Part shown: positions 7,476 to 13,551 of the stretch, in pieces
Layout of the letters: each line of letters begins with the position of its first letter
Numbering within the stretch: the first letter of the stretch is position 1
DNA from: a virus
Strand: one strand, 5' to 3'
IMG/VR virus record: IMGVR_UViG_3300025088_000059
Coordinates: 1 to 22,228 of that record
Length of the DNA stretch: 22,228 nt
The notes under the pieces: generated by a model
Seen by the model: the letters and a program-made list of their open reading frames with translations, nothing else
Told to the model about the DNA's origin: nothing
The model's database searches: none
Program-made: the position numbers and the translations under genes

Positions 7476-7835
7476 TCCCAAGGTTAGCCCTGTCTCGCTA
7501 AAGGTTTCGGCCAAAGACAGAAAAATATCTAAAGCCGCGCCTGGGTTGTCGGGATCGTTGACGATTTGGCCAAACATAGCGCCGCTACCTTGGCCCAAGG
7601 CCCCTTGCAAAAAATCGCTAGCGGCTAACTCTGGTTTTTTTTCAACCCCTTGCATAATCCGCCCAACTAAAAGCCTGCCGAGGCTAAGGGCTTGTCGGTC
7701 GAACGCAAATTCCAACTCCCCTTTAGTGCCGTTGTCTAAGCTAAACGGGAGGCTGATTTTCCTGTTAAACCCTCGGGCCAGCTTTTGCCCCTGGCTTTCT
7801 GGTTTTGTTGGATTTACTTCTTTCTTTTTGTTCAT
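7455..7835 (-). CDS. Tail assembly chaperone, gpE-like
   Basis: A 126-aa protein between tube and tape-measure genes, the conserved place of the tail assembly chaperone (P2 E, lambda G). The start at 7835 has GGGGG five bases upstream. The N-terminus is basic (MNKKKEVNPTKPESQGQKLAR), followed by RKISLPFSLDNGTKGELEFAFDR, a strand-rich core, and a helical C-terminus ending LTLGKPKAQT. The last codons contain the slippery site used to make a longer form. Chaperones of this type coat the tape measure before tube polymerisation and are absent from the virion. Assignment rests on position plus the frameshift signal. Confidence 0.78.
   Translation of the reverse strand: MNKKKEVNPTKPESQGQKLARGFNRKISLPFSLDNGTKGELEFAFDRQALSLGRLLVGRIMQGVEKKPELAASDFLQGALGQGSGAMFGQIVNDPDNPGAALDIFLSLAETFSETGLTLGKPKAQT
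7466..7483 (-). promoter_or_regulatory. Perfect 7-bp hairpin centred on the slippery site
   Basis: On the minus strand the sequence CCTTGGGAAAGCCCAAGG can fold into a 7-bp perfect stem (CCTTGGG/CCCAAGG) with an AAAG loop. The loop and upper stem are the slippery heptamer itself. A ribosome on the slip site would have opened it, so it is not a standard downstream stimulator. It may control approach or spacing of ribosomes, or be coincidental to the Lys-Pro-Lys coding sequence. Confidence 0.45.
7473..7479 (-). other. Programmed -1 ribosomal frameshift slippery site G_GGA_AAG
   Basis: In the E reading frame the codons are TTG GGA AAG, so the heptamer falls in the canonical X_XXY_YYZ register. 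This is the same heptamer used by lambda G-T. It lies six codons before the zero-frame TAA at 7455-7457. The -1 frame is open from here to the tape-measure start. Confidence 0.8.
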
Positions 7836-7857
7836 GTTTTCCCCCTTATTTTAAATA

Positions 7858-8298
7858 TTAAAGCAAGCTGGCTTGGTTGCGTTTTGCAAAGACAGGAACC
7901 CCGTTGATAAAGACTTGGCTTAGGACCTGAAAATCGAAGTTTAGCCAGTCGTCGGAGCCCTCAATCAGGTTTCCCGAAAAATCCTTGGGCAAATGGACCA
8001 AGACGCTTTCGCACAAGATCACAATCGGCAAACCGCCGTTGTCTTCGTTTAAGTTGATTAACAAAAACTCTAAGGGCCTTGCCTCTTGCCAAGAGCCCCC
8101 CACTATCGCCAGAGTCATTAGGGCAAAAAGAGCTTTGGCCCTTAGCGTGAGTTTTCCAGAGGCGTCGCCGTCTTTGAGGATTTGAACCCCGTTTTGGGTG
8201 TCGAATAAATCGGGGAAATTAAGGGTATAGTCTTTAGCCAAAACCGGCCCCAGGGGGGTTATAATTTCGACGTTGAAGCCTTGGTAATGCTGTTTCAT
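7858..8298 (-). CDS. Major tail tube protein (gpFII position, DUF2597-like)
   Basis: A 146-aa protein immediately after the sheath gene, the invariant place of the contractile-tail tube protein. It contains a DGDASGKLTLRAKAL segment (about residues 42-57), AIVGGSWQEARPLEF and, near the end, FQVLSQVFINGVPVFAK. The D.sG.leLd...... and final F.fINGVPvl elements are what I recall for the DUF2597 tube family of VHML-like phages. The start at 8298 has only a weak ribosome site (GCAGG about eight bases away), surprising for an abundant protein, so coupling to sheath translation 28 bp upstream is possible. Confidence 0.75.
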   Translation of the reverse strand: MKQHYQGFNVEIITPLGPVLAKDYTLNFPDLFDTQNGVQILKDGDASGKLTLRAKALFALMTLAIVGGSWQEARPLEFLLINLNEDNGGLPIVILCESVLVHLPKDFSGNLIEGSDDWLNFDFQVLSQVFINGVPVFAKRNQASLL

Positions 8299-8326
8299 GG
8301 GGTAGCCTGCTTTTTTGGTTTCGAGG

Positions 8327-9604
8327 TTAGGTTGCCGGGGTTAGGGTCACCGATTCAGCCACCACCGAAACATGGTTGGGCCCTTCGGCGGCAATAGTGA
8401 GTTGACAAGCGGCCCCCACCCACTTCGCGGTCACCTCGGCTTTGGTTAGTTCCCCGGCGTTTTTCATCGCGCCAAATCCACCCGTGGCTAGGGCCGCGAT
8501 GGCCATAGCTCCCGCATCGGTGCGGGGAAATTTGTGGGCGTTGATCGCGGGAAAGGCCCGCAGGCGCACCTCGCGCAATACCTTGTCGGCGATCCGCGCC
8601 AAAGGCAGGGTTTTTTGATCATCCTGGGCCCCGTATAACATCGGGGATAGGTTGATATAAACGTTGGTGGGGTCTTCTGGATGTCGCTTTAAAACCACCG
8701 CCCGGCCTGCCGCCAAGCCTTTGATTACGGCGAGCTTGTTAAGCTGCCAATCTTCGTCAATCGAGACCCCCAAGAGGGCGTGGCGCTCCACGTTGCCCGG
8801 TTCTTCGGCCAAGGTCTCCACGTTGGCGGCCGCCCCCGCATAAGCGCCCAACCAACCATTTTGGGTGGTGGGGGCCACTAGGCTAATCCTCGGATAAGAA
8901 AAACTCCCAAACTCGGCCGAATAGGCCGCCAAATAGCTTTCGGGCTTTTCTTCTAGGCTGGCCCCGGCCGCGAAGGTTTCGGCGACAAAGGTGGCCGGGA
9001 TCACCAATTCGCCCGCGCTGGTGGTGGCGTCTAAGAGATAGGCCCCGTCGTAGTTCAGGGTGCCCAGCAAGATCACCGTGTCCCCGGCGGCCAAGGGGTG
9101 GCCTGGGGCAGGGATTCCCACCAATCCGCCCGTTTTATCCACGGCGGCCAGGGTGGCTAAGTTTAAGACCAAGGCTTTGCGGTATCGGCAAAGCGCCCGA
9201 ATTTCCACCTTTTGAGCCGCCAAGCTGGCTAGCTCGTTTTTAAGGTCCGTCAAAAAGGCGGCGTCCGCGTCTTTGTCCACCACCAGCATTTCCACCTCCC
9301 CCAACGCCCGAATCTCGGCGATCCGGCTAGGGAGGTTCGCCCCGTCCAAATGGGTGAATGGGCCCGAATTGATAATCAAGTTGGCCTTTGCCTTGGCGTT
9401 GAGCCGGTAGGCGGTCAGTTCCTGGGTCAACCGCGCATCCCCTAAAAAGAGGGCGCTTTCGTCGCTATTGCCGTCAAAGGTCTGGACCTTGGCTGCGTTG
9501 CCGTCTTCGACCAAATAACCCGATCGACCATAGAGGCCGGTGGGGGGCACCACTTGCCCCGAATTTTCGAGGCTGGCGGTAATTTCGCTCCAGTTGTCGC
9601 TCAT
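8327..9604 (-). CDS. Contractile tail sheath protein (gpFI position, DUF2586-like)
   Basis: A 425-aa protein starting MSDNWSEITASLENSG at 9604, with GGAG eight bases upstream; the longer reading to 9667 overlaps the preceding gene and is rejected. Its place before the tube gene is that of the sheath. The core resembles DUF2586-type sheaths: FLGDARLTQELTAYRLNAKA near the N-terminus, VSIDEDWQLNKLAVIKGLAA, then a C-terminal DKVLREVRLRAFPAI and strand pair that would form the sheath handshake. Residues about 159-219 are an inserted beta module that also occurs in the capsid protein here (see separate entry). Removing it joins RYRKALVLNL to YLAAYSAEFGSFSYPRISLV, a continuous sheath core. It contracts to drive the tube through the envelope. 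Confidence 0.8.
   Translation of the reverse strand: MSDNWSEITASLENSGQVVPPTGLYGRSGYLVEDGNAAKVQTFDGNSDESALFLGDARLTQELTAYRLNAKAKANLIINSGPFTHLDGANLPSRIAEIRALGEVEMLVVDKDADAAFLTDLKNELASLAAQKVEIRALCRYRKALVLNLATLAAVDKTGGLVGIPAPGHPLAAGDTVILLGTLNYDGAYLLDATTSAGELVIPATFVAETFAAGASLEEKPESYLAAYSAEFGSFSYPRISLVAPTTQNGWLGAYAGAAANVETLAEEPGNVERHALLGVSIDEDWQLNKLAVIKGLAAGRAVVLKRHPEDPTNVYINLSPMLYGAQDDQKTLPLARIADKVLREVRLRAFPAINAHKFPRTDAGAMAIAALATGGFGAMKNAGELTKAEVTAKWVGAACQLTIAAEGPNHVSVVAESVTLTPAT
8948..9130 (-). other. Inserted FCCH-like beta module within the sheath
   Basis: Sheath residues about 159-219. Key pattern: GG-x-V-x-IPxPGH, then AAGDTVIL, NYDGAYLL, a T-S-A spacing, ELVI, and FVAETFAA. It follows the HxxxxGDxVxIxGxxNYdGxyxv...tFxI..xFVAxetG scheme of small beta domains (often annotated as ubiquitin-activating E1 FCCH-like) found in phage surface proteins. 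The same pattern occurs in the capsid at 14005-14193. Confidence 0.7.
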
Positions 9605-9626
9605 CGGTATTGCTCCATTTAGGGAT

Positions 9627-10025
9627 TTAGGGTTGTTTTTTAAGCTGGCGAATGGCGAGCAAGGCAAGCTCTTTTTGCTGGTCCGTCAGGTTCAGTCCTT
9701 TAGTCATCGCCTGGGCTAACTCTTTTTGGCGGGCTTGGATCGCCCGGTCTAACAGCTTGGCGTCGTCTTCGGGCAGGGCTTTATAGAGGGCTATCGCTTG
9801 TCGGTTCACCGCCAACGCCTTAACTAGCCAAATCCCAGCCGGTCCCCCACCAAAAACCCCGCCTAAAACCACCAAAAGCAGGTTGGCCCCCTGGAAAATT
9901 TCGCCCAAGGTGAAGCCCTCCACCGCTTGGCTAAACCATCCCTCGGCCCAGAGGGAAGCGGGGGACAACAGCAAAATCAAAGAAACCAAAAAACATCCCG
10001 AAAAACATCGTCTAAAATTCCCCAT
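9627..10025 (-). CDS. Signal-peptide/membrane protein of the lysis cassette (unknown)
   Basis: A 132-aa protein. The start is the ATG at 10025 (MGNFRRC) because a perfect AGGAGG lies five bases upstream, and it begins one base past the preceding stop; an in-frame ATG at 10058 is inside the previous gene. Residues 1-27 form a Sec signal (basic FRR, hydrophobic FLVSLILLLSPA, then SLWAEG, cleavage likely after LWA). A second hydrophobic Gly-rich segment (LLLVVLGGVFGGGPAGIWLV) follows, then a charged helical tail ending LLAIRQLKKQP. Position next to the muramidase suggests a holin, spanin-like or envelope-disruption protein. It has no lipobox, so a classic o-spanin is unlikely. Confidence 0.65.
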   Translation of the reverse strand: MGNFRRCFSGCFLVSLILLLSPASLWAEGWFSQAVEGFTLGEIFQGANLLLVVLGGVFGGGPAGIWLVKALAVNRQAIALYKALPEDDAKLLDRAIQARQKELAQAMTKGLNLTDQQKELALLAIRQLKKQP

Positions 10026-10026
10026 C

Positions 10027-10332
10027 TTATCCTCCTGGGTGGGTGAAAAATTTAACAAAATAGGCGGCCCCGCTGGATATTCCAGCGGCCAATAAACTTA
10101 AGCGGACCTTCGCGACGGACTGCCAGTTTTCCAACTTGCCTAAACGGTCCCCATGTTTATCAAGGGTCCCTTTTATTTCCGCAATGTTGCGGGCGGACTC
10201 AAAGACCCGCCCCTGGGCGCTAATGATCTGGTCCAATTTAGCCTGGTGGGACCTTTGGCCTGCGTCTAAGGACTCCAAAAGCCCTTGGACCCGCCCGAGC
10301 GTCCGGTTTATTTCGTCGTGGTCCGAGGTCAT
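10027..10332 (-). CDS. XhlA-like coiled-coil plus TM protein, probable lysis accessory
   Basis: A 101-aa protein. The ATG at 10332 overlaps the muramidase stop (ATGA) and has AAGG about six bases upstream; the longer reading to 10383 lies inside the muramidase gene. Residues 1-70 are a charged heptad-rich helix (INRTLGRVQGLLESLD, later LDKHGDRLGKLENWQ) and residues about 75-95 one hydrophobic segment (VRLSLLAAGISSGAAYFVKF). This is the layout of XhlA-type hemolysin/holin partners (PBSX XhlA): a long amphipathic N-terminus and one C-terminal TM segment. It may help release the muramidase. The family call is by architecture rather than detailed sequence. Confidence 0.6.
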   Translation of the reverse strand: MTSDHDEINRTLGRVQGLLESLDAGQRSHQAKLDQIISAQGRVFESARNIAEIKGTLDKHGDRLGKLENWQSVAKVRLSLLAAGISSGAAYFVKFFTHPGG

Positions 10333-10868
10333 GTTTCGCCTTGCCCGATCAAATCCCCCAGCGCCAAGGTTCGGTTGATCCAACCCAGCAAAAAAGCTCT
10401 TTGCCCCGGTCGTTTTTGGGCGATTTCCGCGTAATAGGCCAACCGCTCCAAATTAAATTGACGCCAAGCCAAGGCGTCTAAAAGGGTTTTGGCGGCGGCC
10501 ACCGTCAAAGGGCCAATCGCCCCATCGGGGGCGACGCCGCCGCCTAAACGGTTGATCGTCTTTTGTAAACAAATCCCCGCCCCTCGGGTGCCCAAATTTA
10601 CCGCCGCATCAAAGACGGCGGCCGCTAGTCTCGGGTCTAGTTCGGGGCACCGGCATTTCTGCCAGTATTCGGCCCGGTAAACCTCCTGGGCGATTGCTTT
10701 TGCCCCGGCTTCGTCGCCTGCTTTATAAGCCACAAAAGCGGCGGCACATGCCTCGGGGTGGGTCCGCTCGGACAACCCATAAACGGTTAGCCCCCCTCGA
10801 TCGTCGGGGTGATCCGAAACCGCGCCTTCCCACTGCAATAAAAAACTAAAGGACTGTTCAAAATCCAT
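10329..10868 (-). CDS. Endolysin: GH108 muramidase with PG-binding C-terminus
   Basis: A 179-aa lysozyme starting at 10868 (GGGAGG upstream). The N-terminal motif FLLQWEGAVSDHPDDRGGLT with YGLS matches the glycoside hydrolase family 108 signature EGG(y/f)sn.p.DpGGpTnyGis; Glu14 is the predicted catalytic acid. Downstream, VYRAEYWQKCRCPELDPRLA, then VFDAAVNLGTRGAGICLQ and DGAIGPLTVAA match the rest of GH108 and its peptidoglycan-binding-3 segment. No signal peptide is present, so export needs a holin or pinholin. The two downstream genes encode the candidate membrane partners. The cassette sits between S and the sheath gene; in P2 the lysis genes lie between L and R. Confidence 0.92.
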   Translation of the reverse strand: MDFEQSFSFLLQWEGAVSDHPDDRGGLTVYGLSERTHPEACAAAFVAYKAGDEAGAKAIAQEVYRAEYWQKCRCPELDPRLAAAVFDAAVNLGTRGAGICLQKTINRLGGGVAPDGAIGPLTVAAAKTLLDALAWRQFNLERLAYYAEIAQKRPGQRAFLLGWINRTLALGDLIGQGET

Positions 10869-10878
10869 AGCGCCCTCC

Positions 10879-11643
10879 CTAGGCCGCGTTTAAAAGCATG
10901 GCCGAGGTTCGGGCCACGTTTTCCCGGTGCATTTCCAAACGGCTGAACTTGGCGATCAACTCGGCAAAGTAGGCCGTCAATAGAGTTTTATCCGTCTCCC
11001 CTAGCCCTAAAACGTGCCGAGCGGCCACCTTGACCTCCCACCGGGTTCTTAGGGGTTTTTTGTTTAAAACTCGGTCTTTTTTTATCAGCATTCCCGCTTG
11101 GGATTGGGTAAAAGCCCGCTGCAAATTTTTAATACTCGCCTTTACCTTTTTCCCGTCTAATACCAATTGCTTAAACCCTAGATCGCTAATCAGGGTTCTT
11201 GCTTGCAATTTGGTGCAAGGGCTCTTATCCCCGCCTTGGCCGTGAATCAAATTTTTCTTTTTATCGTTTTTTATGTAGGCCAGGGCTTCCTCCCTGGTCC
11301 AAGCCTGAACGATCTGGGCAAAACCAAAATGGTGGCGAGCGGCAATAGGGTTAGTGGTCTCCAAAATGCCGCCTGTTTCCAAGTTTCGCTTCCTGATTTG
11401 GGGCTTTTTCCCCTCCCGTAACAGGCCCCTTAACATCTTGGTTTTTCCCCCGTTTTTTCGCTCCGCGAACTTGGAGCCGTCTAGGTTCTCCTGGGCCTTT
11501 ATCCGGGCCCGGTTTAGCTGTAAAGCCCGCCTAATCATCATCGACCAAACTATCCTTTTTTTCTCTTGCGGGACTAACGCCCGGTAACTGCCCAAAAGCC
11601 GGTCGATCCCCTCTAGCTCGATATTATAGTTCGCCGTCTGCAC
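10879..11643 (-). CDS. Tail completion/virion morphogenesis protein, gpS family (long form)
   Basis: A 254-aa protein of the P2 gpS family. Recognisable parts: IKAQENLDGSKFAERK (residues ~49-64, the NpDGs.fapRk motif), NPIAARHHFG (the aaiHqfG motif) and, far later, ARHVLGLGETD (YPaRplLGls.eD). P2 gpS is about 150 aa; the extra ~100 residues sit between the last two motifs and contain CTKLQARTLISDLGFK and FTQSQAGMLIKK. I recall that other long 'phage virion morphogenesis proteins' carry a similar MTr.QA..L...Gy and QAGlilR insert, so this is a known variant. The start is GTG at 11643, with GAGGGG six bases upstream and abutting the R stop codon. Confidence 0.85.
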   Translation of the reverse strand: MQTANYNIELEGIDRLLGSYRALVPQEKKRIVWSMMIRRALQLNRARIKAQENLDGSKFAERKNGGKTKMLRGLLREGKKPQIRKRNLETGGILETTNPIAARHHFGFAQIVQAWTREEALAYIKNDKKKNLIHGQGGDKSPCTKLQARTLISDLGFKQLVLDGKKVKASIKNLQRAFTQSQAGMLIKKDRVLNKKPLRTRWEVKVAARHVLGLGETDKTLLTAYFAELIAKFSRLEMHRENVARTSAMLLNAA

Positions 11644-12063
11644 TCATAACCCCTCGGGCATGGCCGGGGCCTCGGCCACTCGGTACTGGGTGCCCCTGAT
11701 TTGGATCGGCCCGGTTTCGTCCGCGGCTAAATAAAGCTGATACGCCAATTTCAGGTCCACCACCGCCTCGAAGGTTTCCGAGCCATTCCCATCATCCCCA
11801 AAGGAAAAAACCATAGTTTCCCGGTCTTCTCGGACCTCGGCCCACCACCCGGTCAAGGTGATCTGCAAAGCGGTTAATTCCTCTAACCCTTGAGCGCTCA
11901 AAAAAACCGTGTAGTCCAATAACCCTTGGCTCTGGATTAATCCCCCCTCGGCGGGGCGGCCTAAATGTTCAAATTGCCCACCCACCAAATGGACCTCAAT
12001 ATCCTCTTTTTTAAAGCCCGAGGCGCGCAAGGCGTCCACCAACTGATTGGCTTTATCGTGCAT
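11644..12063 (-). CDS. Tail completion protein, gpR family
   Basis: A 139-aa protein between L and S, the P2 place of R. The pattern DYTVFLSAQGLEELTALQIT (residues ~50-69), a Trp-rich turn (GWWAEV), a middle beta segment (MVFSFGDDGNG) and VVDLKLAYQLYL fits P2 gpR: y.lnvivtDf.gd.d.l..pvl.Wlr, then f.f.adinnd and the isi.L.LtErv segment. gpR completes the tail together with gpS. It follows L by three bases and abuts S. Length agrees with P2 R (about 155 aa). Confidence 0.78.
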   Translation of the reverse strand: MHDKANQLVDALRASGFKKEDIEVHLVGGQFEHLGRPAEGGLIQSQGLLDYTVFLSAQGLEELTALQITLTGWWAEVREDRETMVFSFGDDGNGSETFEAVVDLKLAYQLYLAADETGPIQIRGTQYRVAEAPAMPEGL

Positions 12064-12066
12064 CCC

Positions 12067-12504
12067 TTACTCCTTGGGGCCTAACTGGTGGCACCCAATC
12101 ACCGGGGGTGCGGCAAAACCGGCGATCCGGGCCAAACAGCCCCTAGCCTCGGTTTCGTAGTGCCGCCTCGCGCCCTCCAGTTCGCCAAAATCCGCCCCAT
12201 CTGGACGCTTGGCGAAATACCGGGGAAACCTAGGGGCTAATTCGGCCAGCGCCAGCCAATAAACCCCTTGGGTAAAATCCACCGATTCTAACGCCGTTAA
12301 AGCAGGTTGGGCCGGGTCTCGGCTTTGGAGCCAAGCGATAGCCTTCTGGGCGGCCACCGAAAGCGCGGCCTCGATCGCGGCCCCGGTCAATTGATCAGGA
12401 ACCGCCCGATCCTGGGTAAAATCGGCGGCCAAAATCACCGGCCAGCCGCTGCCGGGGTTGATTTCGGCGGCGCTTTGGGCGGGCCTGTTCACGATTGGCG
12501 GCAT
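12067..12504 (-). CDS. Head completion protein, gpL family
   Basis: A 145-aa protein downstream of M, as in P2. It has the gpL layout: a short strand with PVILAADFTQDRAVPDQLTG (the f.P.l....~R...rldgtvt segment), a helix with IEAALSVAAQKAIAWLQS, then a second helical region (VYWLALAELAPRFPRYFAK, DGAD, YETEARGCLARIAG) matching L's ..yrRAV...A...L.eryrd.d.t..g....el......YrrdarwAis.L.G. It closes the filled head and provides the tail-docking interface. Start at 12504 with AAAGG; the ribosome site overlaps the stop of the tiny ORF before it, suggesting coupling. Confidence 0.8.
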   Translation of the reverse strand: MPPIVNRPAQSAAEINPGSGWPVILAADFTQDRAVPDQLTGAAIEAALSVAAQKAIAWLQSRDPAQPALTALESVDFTQGVYWLALAELAPRFPRYFAKRPDGADFGELEGARRHYETEARGCLARIAGFAAPPVIGCHQLGPKE

Positions 12505-12512
12505 TTTTTCCT

Positions 12513-12629
12513 TTAGTTTTTAGGCTTGGCGTTTAAGGCCTCGGCCCTGGTCATTTTCTTTTTTGGCTCGGTTGTGGCCGGGTCTTTGGGGGCCTCTTTA
12601 ACCGGGGCCGGTTTCTTTTTAGGGGCCAT
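12513..12629 (-). CDS. Small Lys/Pro/Ala-rich ORF between M and L
   Basis: A 38-aa ORF: it begins MAPKKKPAPVKEAPKDPATT and ends RAEALNAKPKN. It has a clean GGAG six bases before its ATG, and its stop lies within the ribosome site of the L gene. I recognise no family. The composition (many Lys, Pro, Ala, no aromatic or Cys residue) suggests a disordered, positively charged peptide, possibly a nucleic-acid-binding or head minor component, or simply a leader that couples translation of L. The coding potential rests only on ribosome site and coupling. A different frame covering 12551-12763 is implausible. Confidence 0.5.
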   Translation of the reverse strand: MAPKKKPAPVKEAPKDPATTEPKKKMTRAEALNAKPKN

Positions 12630-12670
12630 GGGGCGCTCCGATTTGGGTTAAAACAGGGAGGGGAAAGCCT

Positions 12671-12710
12671 AAAAACCAAAGGGCCCTGGAGGGCTGCCCC
12701 TAGCTTTTGG
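12671..12710 (-). terminator. Possible weak terminator or attenuator between M and L
   Basis: On the minus strand an outer stem CCAAA/TTTGG and an inner GGGC-type stem (with bulges) is followed by TTTTT (12671-12675). It lies in the widest gap of the minus operon (12630-12737). The imperfect stem means partial termination at most. Confidence 0.3.
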
Positions 12711-12733
12711 CTCCCCCCTGCCCTGCGGGGGAG
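12711..12733 (-). other. GC-rich hairpin directly after the small terminase gene
   Basis: A perfect 7-bp stem (CTCCCCC/GGGGGAG) with a 9-nt loop starts five bases after the M stop codon. There is no U-tract next to it, so it looks like an mRNA-processing or stability element rather than a terminator. Confidence 0.4.
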
Positions 12734-12737
12734 GCTT

Positions 12738-13496
12738 TCAAGCTCCCTTTTTACTCGCCACAAAAGCCCATTCCTTGGCGTTCCAAGCCTGGTCTAGCTT
12801 GCCCGCCAATGTTTTTTTAGCCTCCTCTACCCGCCCCTTGATTTGGGCCTTGGACCCTTGGGCCAGACGCCGCTCGCCGAATTCCACCGCTTCTTCGAGT
12901 TTAGCCTCGGTCAAAAGCTGGTAAAAATAGAAATAATCCAGCGAGCCAATCAACTTCGGCGGCAAAGCGCCCGGCGTGGCGGGTTCCAACTCCCTGGGCT
13001 CTAGCCGGTCGTACTCTTGGACCAAAAAGGGGGCAAACGATTCCCTCGCGGCTTGGCGCTCGGCGCACCAATCAAGCAGGGTATAAACCCGCAAGAGCCG
13101 CCAGTCCTTTTTAGGGATGGCCACTTGGTGGATCTCGTTTTCTTCGCCCAAGTGGGTGAGTTCTAAAAACTCGCCCATATCGCCTAGGTCGAAGACAAAA
13201 ATTGCAAACCAAGAGAGCAGGGCCGCATCAATCGGCCCACCTTTTTCTTTCCAGGCGTCCACCTCGGGGCGAAAGTGGCGGACCACTCGCGCTTTTTCCT
13301 TTTGCCGCTCTGCCTGGCCCAACCCTTTCATCGCCTCGCGCTCGGCTAAAATATCGAGCGCGGCGGACTCCCCTGTGGGCTCGGCGGGCTTCTGCCCATG
13401 CACCAACCCGAATCGGCCAGGCTTGGCTTGGTGGGGGGGCTTGGGGGCTCCCTCGCTTTTTCCAAAGCGGTCTTGGTATTCCTTAAACTTTCCCAT
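12738..13496 (-). CDS. Terminase small subunit, gpM family
   Basis: A 252-aa protein directly after the capsid gene, as P2 M (about 247 aa). The diagnostic segment is FRPEVDAWKEKGGPIDAALL then FAIFVFDLGDMGEFLELTHL (residues ~78-125), matching gpM's ylPWvdgvLaag.g.qDdVLvtvMvWriDiGDf.gAL.ia.yal. A late LDYFYFYQLL and ERRLAQGSKAQIKGRVEEAK agree with the M C-terminal helices, where tandem residues K and R close with a gvKkdierLer motif. The small subunit recognises cos DNA and starts packaging. ATG at 13496 with GGGGG five bases upstream. Its partner ATPase is on the opposite strand, as in P2. Confidence 0.85.
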   Translation of the reverse strand: MGKFKEYQDRFGKSEGAPKPPHQAKPGRFGLVHGQKPAEPTGESAALDILAEREAMKGLGQAERQKEKARVVRHFRPEVDAWKEKGGPIDAALLSWFAIFVFDLGDMGEFLELTHLGEENEIHQVAIPKKDWRLLRVYTLLDWCAERQAARESFAPFLVQEYDRLEPRELEPATPGALPPKLIGSLDYFYFYQLLTEAKLEEAVEFGERRLAQGSKAQIKGRVEEAKKTLAGKLDQAWNAKEWAFVASKKGA

Positions 13497-13513
13497 TTTT
13501 TCCCCCTATCATT

Positions 13514-13537
13514 GGGGCCAGTCCGTAGCCTGGCCCC
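13514..13537 (-). other. Strong hairpin between capsid and small-terminase genes
   Basis: A perfect 8-bp stem GGGGCCAG/CTGGCCCC with an 8-nt loop lies 14 bases after the capsid stop codon, with no T-tract after it. A second 14-bp perfect palindrome (13547-13560, CAAGCCT/AGGCTTG) overlaps the capsid stop codon. A hairpin here would protect the capsid mRNA 3' end or lower readthrough into M; both are common ways to make more capsid than terminase. Confidence 0.5.
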
Positions 13538-13551
13538 GGTTTAGCTCAAGC

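Noticed and set aside
7312-7854. A 180-aa plus ORF opposite the chaperone gene
   Set aside because: Antisense to the E gene and its frameshift extension; composition typical of a shadow frame and no ribosome site.
9960-10025. Lipoprotein (o-spanin-like) reading of the 132-aa protein
   Set aside because: The Cys residues are before or in the hydrophobic core without an L-x-G/A-C lipobox; the signal ends LWAEG.
10879-11643. Novel insertion in gpS
   Set aside because: The extra QA..L...G and QAG segments resemble a long variant I recall in other virion morphogenesis proteins, so it is not counted as new.
12551-12763. A 70-aa minus ORF across the M/L gap
   Set aside because: Pro/Arg-rich frame shadow, overlaps the M end and two hairpins, and has no good ribosome site; the 38-aa frame has one.
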